Positions 60,737 to 64,000 of a stretch of 64,000 nt of DNA are shown here, piece after piece. A program made the translations under genes and the position numbers. Below the pieces are notes generated by a model, which was given only the letters and a program-made list of their open reading frames with translations, ran no database searches and was not told the origin of the DNA. Every line of letters begins with the position of its first letter. Positions within the stretch are counted from its first letter, which is position 1. This DNA is from an uncultured Clostridia bacterium (GTDB taxonomy: Bacteria > Bacillota > Clostridia > Christensenellales > UBA3700), in NCBI GenBank assembly GCA_937880755.1, contig CALGRX010000017.1, forward strand, positions 186,001 to 250,000. The letters run 5' to 3'.

Positions 60737-62350
60737 ATGGACGACAAAAAAAAGACCAAAGAAGAAATAAGAGAGATAATGAAAGTCGTACCACACAACT
60801 TGGACGCAGAACAAGCCGTGTTGGGCGCGATTTTGTCCGACAACGAGGTTGCTATAGAGATAGTGCCTAATCTACAAAAAGAGGACTTTTATCTCGAGGC
60901 TCACCAAGAAATATTTGAACAGTTGACGGAACTCAACAAGCGCAACGTTCCTATGGACGTGGTGTCTTTGACGGAAATTTTGACCAAAAAAGGCAAACTG
61001 AAAAAGGTGGGTGGAATGTCTATGTTGACGCAACTCATAGACGCCATTCCTACTACCGCCAACTACGAATATTACGTGGGTATCGTCAAAAATAACTCGC
61101 TTTTGCGTAGAATTATACGCAACTGTAATAGCATTATATACCACGCGCACTCGGAAGAGGATGCCGAAAACGTGCTTGCGGTAGCCGAAAATCTTATATA
61201 CAATATTGCGCAAGAAAAAGATACGTCGGAGCTAGAACATATCGCGGGCATTACCGTGGACGTACTCAAAGAATTGAGCGAAAGATACAATTCGCCCGAC
61301 AAAGAAGACTTGGGTACGCTGAGAGTAGGGTTGTCCAACCTAGATCAAATCACGGGTGGATTTAGACCGGGACAACTTATTATCTTGGCTGCTCGTCCGG
61401 GTTGTGGTAAAACTTCGTTTTGTATGAATATCGTTGCCAATATCGTCAAATCGGGACCCGAAAAGGTGCTGGCGATATTCAACTTAGAGATGAGCAAGGG
61501 CGAATTGGTGCAAAGACTCATATCCAACATAGCGAGGATAGATTCGAGAACTCTGCAAAGAGGTGAACAGGACAAAAACCAAATGGACGCGGTATGGACG
61601 TCGACCAAGGTGCTCAACGACAGCGAGGTGTATATCGACGACAGCGCTTCGATAACGGCAGAGCAAATTATGTCCAAGTGTAGACGCCTAAAATCGCAAA
61701 AGGGTAGAATTGACTTGGTAGTCGTCGACTACTTGCAGTTGATAACGAGCTCCCACCCGTTGCTAAGCAAGCAGCAACAAGTTGCCGATATGTCGCGATT
61801 GATGAAGATTATGGCTAAGGAGCTTAAGTGCCCTGTAATAGTCCTATCGCAAATGTCGCGTGATATCGAAAAGAGAGACGATAAGACTCCTATGCTTGCC
61901 GACTTGAGAGAATCGGGCGCAATAGAGCAAGACGCCGATATGGTATTTTTCCTTATGGACGGCGACTTCGATTTGAGCAATAGCGACGCAACGCCAATAA
62001 CCTTGAAAATAGCTAAACACAGAAACGGAACTATCGGCGATATAGACTTTAAGTGGGAAAAGGCTATGACCAACTTTATACCTGTATTCAACGCCGTACA
62101 TAGACCAAAAGACAGCGTGGACAAGCAAGGCAAAAAAATGGAACAAGTCAACGCACCTAACGGAGAAGATCAAACCTATCAATATGCTTACGCGCCTATG
62201 AACGAGGAATTAGTAGCACCGCCTATTGAGGACTTTGCCCCCGAAGTAGAGAACAACGACGACGTTACGCCCAACGTAGACGATATCTTCGGCAATCTAA
62301 AGGGCAAGGAGATGAAGACCAAGCCTAATGCAGGCGACATCGAGGAATAA
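60737..62350 (+). CDS. dnaB: Replicative DNA helicase
   Basis: 537 residues, hexameric DnaB/DnaC-type helicase. N-terminal helical domain (PHNLDAEQAVLGAILSD) and C-terminal RecA-like motor with Walker A AARPGCGKTSF (about 218-228), Walker B DLVVVDYLQLI, and arginine-finger region SREIDKR-equivalent SRDIEKRDDKTPMLADLRESG. The standard core ends near residue 455; the remaining about 80 residues are an acidic, proline-containing tail (PPIEDFAPEVENNDDV) longer than in B. subtilis. RBS GCGAGGA. Single-gene unit with terminator. Confidence 0.96.
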   Translation: MDDKKKTKEEIREIMKVVPHNLDAEQAVLGAILSDNEVAIEIVPNLQKEDFYLEAHQEIFEQLTELNKRNVPMDVVSLTEILTKKGKLKKVGGMSMLTQLIDAIPTTANYEYYVGIVKNNSLLRRIIRNCNSIIYHAHSEEDAENVLAVAENLIYNIAQEKDTSELEHIAGITVDVLKELSERYNSPDKEDLGTLRVGLSNLDQITGGFRPGQLIILAARPGCGKTSFCMNIVANIVKSGPEKVLAIFNLEMSKGELVQRLISNIARIDSRTLQRGEQDKNQMDAVWTSTKVLNDSEVYIDDSASITAEQIMSKCRRLKSQKGRIDLVVVDYLQLITSSHPLLSKQQQVADMSRLMKIMAKELKCPVIVLSQMSRDIEKRDDKTPMLADLRESGAIEQDADMVFFLMDGDFDLSNSDATPITLKIAKHRNGTIGDIDFKWEKAMTNFIPVFNAVHRPKDSVDKQGKKMEQVNAPNGEDQTYQYAYAPMNEELVAPPIEDFAPEVENNDDVTPNVDDIFGNLKGKEMKTKPNAGDIEE

Positions 62351-62377
62351 TATTACCAGACACGACAAACGATATCC

Positions 62378-62405
62378 AAAGACAACCAATCGGGTTGTCT
62401 TTTTG
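62378..62405 (+). terminator. Terminator of dnaB
   Basis: AAAGACAACC/GGTTGTCTTT stem, 5-base loop, T-rich tail. Confidence 0.88.
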
Positions 62406-62523
62406 ATTGTTGAGATTGAGGCTCACAATGACGTTGGAAGAGCTATTATAGCGATATAACGAAATAATCACTCGACAAGAAGATATAGAGCAAATACGCA
62501 AGAAATCAGGCATATACTTGAAT

Positions 62524-62784
62524 ATGGCTTATAAAGAAGAATTGTGTGCATTGGTGTCCAAGACCCTCGGGGAAGAGGTGCTCAATAGAAAAATTACCGT
62601 ATACGACAACCTCGCTTTGGTAGAGGGACATAGCGGTATATTGGCTTATAATCCCCAAAACGTCAAGGTGCGAGTTAACAAAAAAATACTCAGTATCGTT
62701 GGTAACAACCTATCTGTGGTGGAATGTAGCATCAACGATATCGTCATCAAGGGCAATATCGAAAGGTTTGAGGTGAGCAAATGA
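62524..62784 (+). CDS. yqfC: Sporulation protein YqfC
   Basis: 86 residues in the YqfC/YabP family: LALVEGHSGILAYNPQNVKVRVNKKILSIVGNNLSV is the characteristic beta-rich stretch. In spore formers it is mother-cell expressed under sigma-E and paired with YqfD. The ATG at 62524 is preferred to the TTG two codons earlier. Overlaps yqfD by four bases. No classical -35/-10 pair is clear, as expected for a sigma-E promoter. Confidence 0.88.
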   Translation: MAYKEELCALVSKTLGEEVLNRKITVYDNLALVEGHSGILAYNPQNVKVRVNKKILSIVGNNLSVVECSINDIVIKGNIERFEVSK

Positions 62785-63917
62785 GAGAGCGTGCCGTGAT
62801 ATGCACAGATAGACTCAATTGCTATAGACTTATCAACCAGTTGAGAGAAAAAAAGATTGCCGTATTCGACGCAAGGATAGAGCGGGAGGAACTAATTTTC
62901 GTCGTGTACGGTGACGACGTCAATAGGTGCATAGAGCTACTCGATAGCAAAAAAAGAACATATAGGCTAGCCTCGATAAGGCGCAAAAAATCTTGGAAAA
63001 AAATTGTAAAAGAGCACCTTGTATCGAGTTTTTCGTGGTTTTTGGTGATTGTTGCAATTATTGTTGCCAGTAGATTTTGCTACTCTGTGGACGTGGTGAG
63101 CGACGACGTGCAACTAAAAAAACAAGTGCAAAGCATATTGGTAGAGCAAGGCTATCAAGGGGCTTTCCTCAAATCGAAGGTCGATACCACCTCTCTCAAG
63201 CAAGCGATATTATCGAACACCTCTTACGCCGCCTATGCCGACGTGGAACTAAAGGGAAGTAGACTTATCGTCAGCGTCAAGCAAGCCCACAAGCCTATGC
63301 AAGACGAGGCGCAATACAACGCAATATTCGCAGACTGCGATTGCGTGATAACCAAAATCTTCGTCGAGAGCGGTACCGCACTAGTCAAAGAGGGTGATAG
63401 AGTGGTCAAGGGGCAAAAGCTCATAGACGGTTATATCGATCTCAAGGACCCCGAAGATCCTCAAAACGTCAAACAACCCGTCGAAGCCAAGGGAATAGTC
63501 TACGGCAAGGTGTGGAAGAGTAATAGGCTCGTTTTGCCCGACAAATATATCGCTATGGAGAGGACGGAAAATACTATGATAGCCAATCAAGTGAAGATCG
63601 GAGGGCTGACTTGGAAGAGTAAAAAGCAAGTTCCTTTTGAGAGTTTTGAGATGAAAACCGAAAGAAAAAGTACGGGCGATATAATAAAAATAGACCTCGA
63701 AAAGATTATGTTCTACGAAACGACAGCCGTGGAAAAGACCGTTGATAGAGATTATATCGACAGCCGTATAAGCAGTGCAAAAATCGATATGCAGTCGCAG
63801 TTTGAGGAGGGGTGGAAGGTCGTCGAAAGTTGGAATTTTGAAAAAAGACTAGACAATTTATATATAATAGATATATACTATGAATTAGAAATACCCGTGT
63901 GGTATGGGGAGGAATGA
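62781..63917 (+). CDS. yqfD: Sporulation protein YqfD
   Basis: 378 residues. Cytosolic N-terminal about 70 residues, one membrane helix (VSSFSWFLVIVAIIVASRFCY; about 77-97), then an extracytoplasmic beta-rich domain (VVSDDVQLKKQVQSILVEQGYQGAF, with the NTSYAAYADVELKGSRLIVSV strand pair). This is the layout of YqfD, needed for normal spore development in Bacillus. Couples by ATGA overlaps to yqfC and to phoH, the same order as in B. subtilis. Confidence 0.9.
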   Translation: MRERAVICTDRLNCYRLINQLREKKIAVFDARIEREELIFVVYGDDVNRCIELLDSKKRTYRLASIRRKKSWKKIVKEHLVSSFSWFLVIVAIIVASRFCYSVDVVSDDVQLKKQVQSILVEQGYQGAFLKSKVDTTSLKQAILSNTSYAAYADVELKGSRLIVSVKQAHKPMQDEAQYNAIFADCDCVITKIFVESGTALVKEGDRVVKGQKLIDGYIDLKDPEDPQNVKQPVEAKGIVYGKVWKSNRLVLPDKYIAMERTENTMIANQVKIGGLTWKSKKQVPFESFEMKTERKSTGDIIKIDLEKIMFYETTAVEKTVDRDYIDSRISSAKIDMQSQFEEGWKVVESWNFEKRLDNLYIIDIYYELEIPVWYGEE

Positions 63918-64000
63918 ATATCGAAAAGACAATAGAATTGCAAGATTTGCAAGATACGATGGCGCTATGCGGCGTGAGAGACGAAAACCTCGAATATATG
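63914..64000 (+). CDS. phoH: Start of PhoH-family protein (runs off the window)
   Basis: Only the first 29 codons are visible (MNIEKTIELQDLQDTMALCG...). Call rests mainly on position: yqfC-yqfD-phoH is the standard order, the start overlaps the yqfD stop (ATGA), and PhoH proteins begin with a similar short region before the ATPase core. The ribosome binding site GGGGAGG is strong. Confidence 0.65.
   Translation, partial: MNIEKTIELQDLQDTMALCGVRDENLEYM

Overview
The window looks like a chromosome segment of a low- to mid-GC, probably endospore-lineage member of the Clostridia (uncultured gut Firmicutes type). The evidence is the maf-mreB-minD-minE-spoIVFB...rplU-ysxB-rpmA gene order shared with Bacillus/Clostridium, the L27 N-terminal extension with its Prp protease, the sporulation genes yqfC-yqfD running into phoH, a ZTP riboswitch in front of pflB, and consistently strong GGAGG-type ribosome binding sites. 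No species can be named from the sequence alone.

Layout. 1-2.8 kb: a minus-strand luxS operon with a GPH-type sugar symporter and an alkaline-phosphatase-fold phosphodiesterase. 2.9-4.1 kb: an isolated ferritin-like protein. 4.2-17.3 kb: an AT-rich accessory region running up to the 3' end of a tRNA-Ser(CGA). It holds two broken genes (SLOG-like, NUDIX), a small HTH regulator with palindromic sites, an esterase/aminoglycoside-phosphotransferase-type kinase/AraC group, a surface-protein cassette flanked by about 163-bp direct repeats (8.14 and 14.36 kb), large palindromes, a HEPN-motif protein and an inactivated IS3-family element. The cassette contains a frameshifted BspA-like LRR lipoprotein, a tiny membrane protein, a duplicated-domain lipoprotein, and an M64 metallopeptidase joined to a Hint domain but broken by a stop and a frameshift. 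17.5-18.3 kb: a decayed condensation-domain-like acyltransferase.

18.3-34.5 kb is the conserved core: LMW phosphatase, Ppx/GppA, Sel1-repeat protein, maf, mreB, minD/minE, a short spoIVFA-position protein with spoIVFB, ROK kinase, the radical SAM/DUF2344/RNase G set, L21-Prp-L27 with an L21 leader, OGG-type glycosylase, NYN-like protein and an orphan acetolactate synthase small subunit. 34.6-49 kb is mixed metabolism: an orphan GH38-C-like protein, a broken DUF1349 gene, AraC, a two-gene PHP phosphoesterase, two tandem DAHP synthases, a flavin reductase, a stand-alone GlmU-type acyltransferase domain coupled to glmM, a 974-residue lipoprotein, GNAT and HU. 49.3-52.9 kb: ZTP riboswitch-pflB-pflA-redox protein. 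53.5-64 kb: lacZ-type beta-galactosidase, YdbC, PTS EIIC, M3B oligopeptidase, dnaB, yqfC, yqfD and the start of phoH.

Intergenic spaces from 40 kb onward carry several copies of at least two dispersed repeat families. The most promising items for follow-up are the repeat-flanked surface cassette with its hexapeptide-leader/hairpin, the A-tract frameshifts in its genes, and the large palindromes at its right edge. I see no CRISPR array, integrase or complete prophage.
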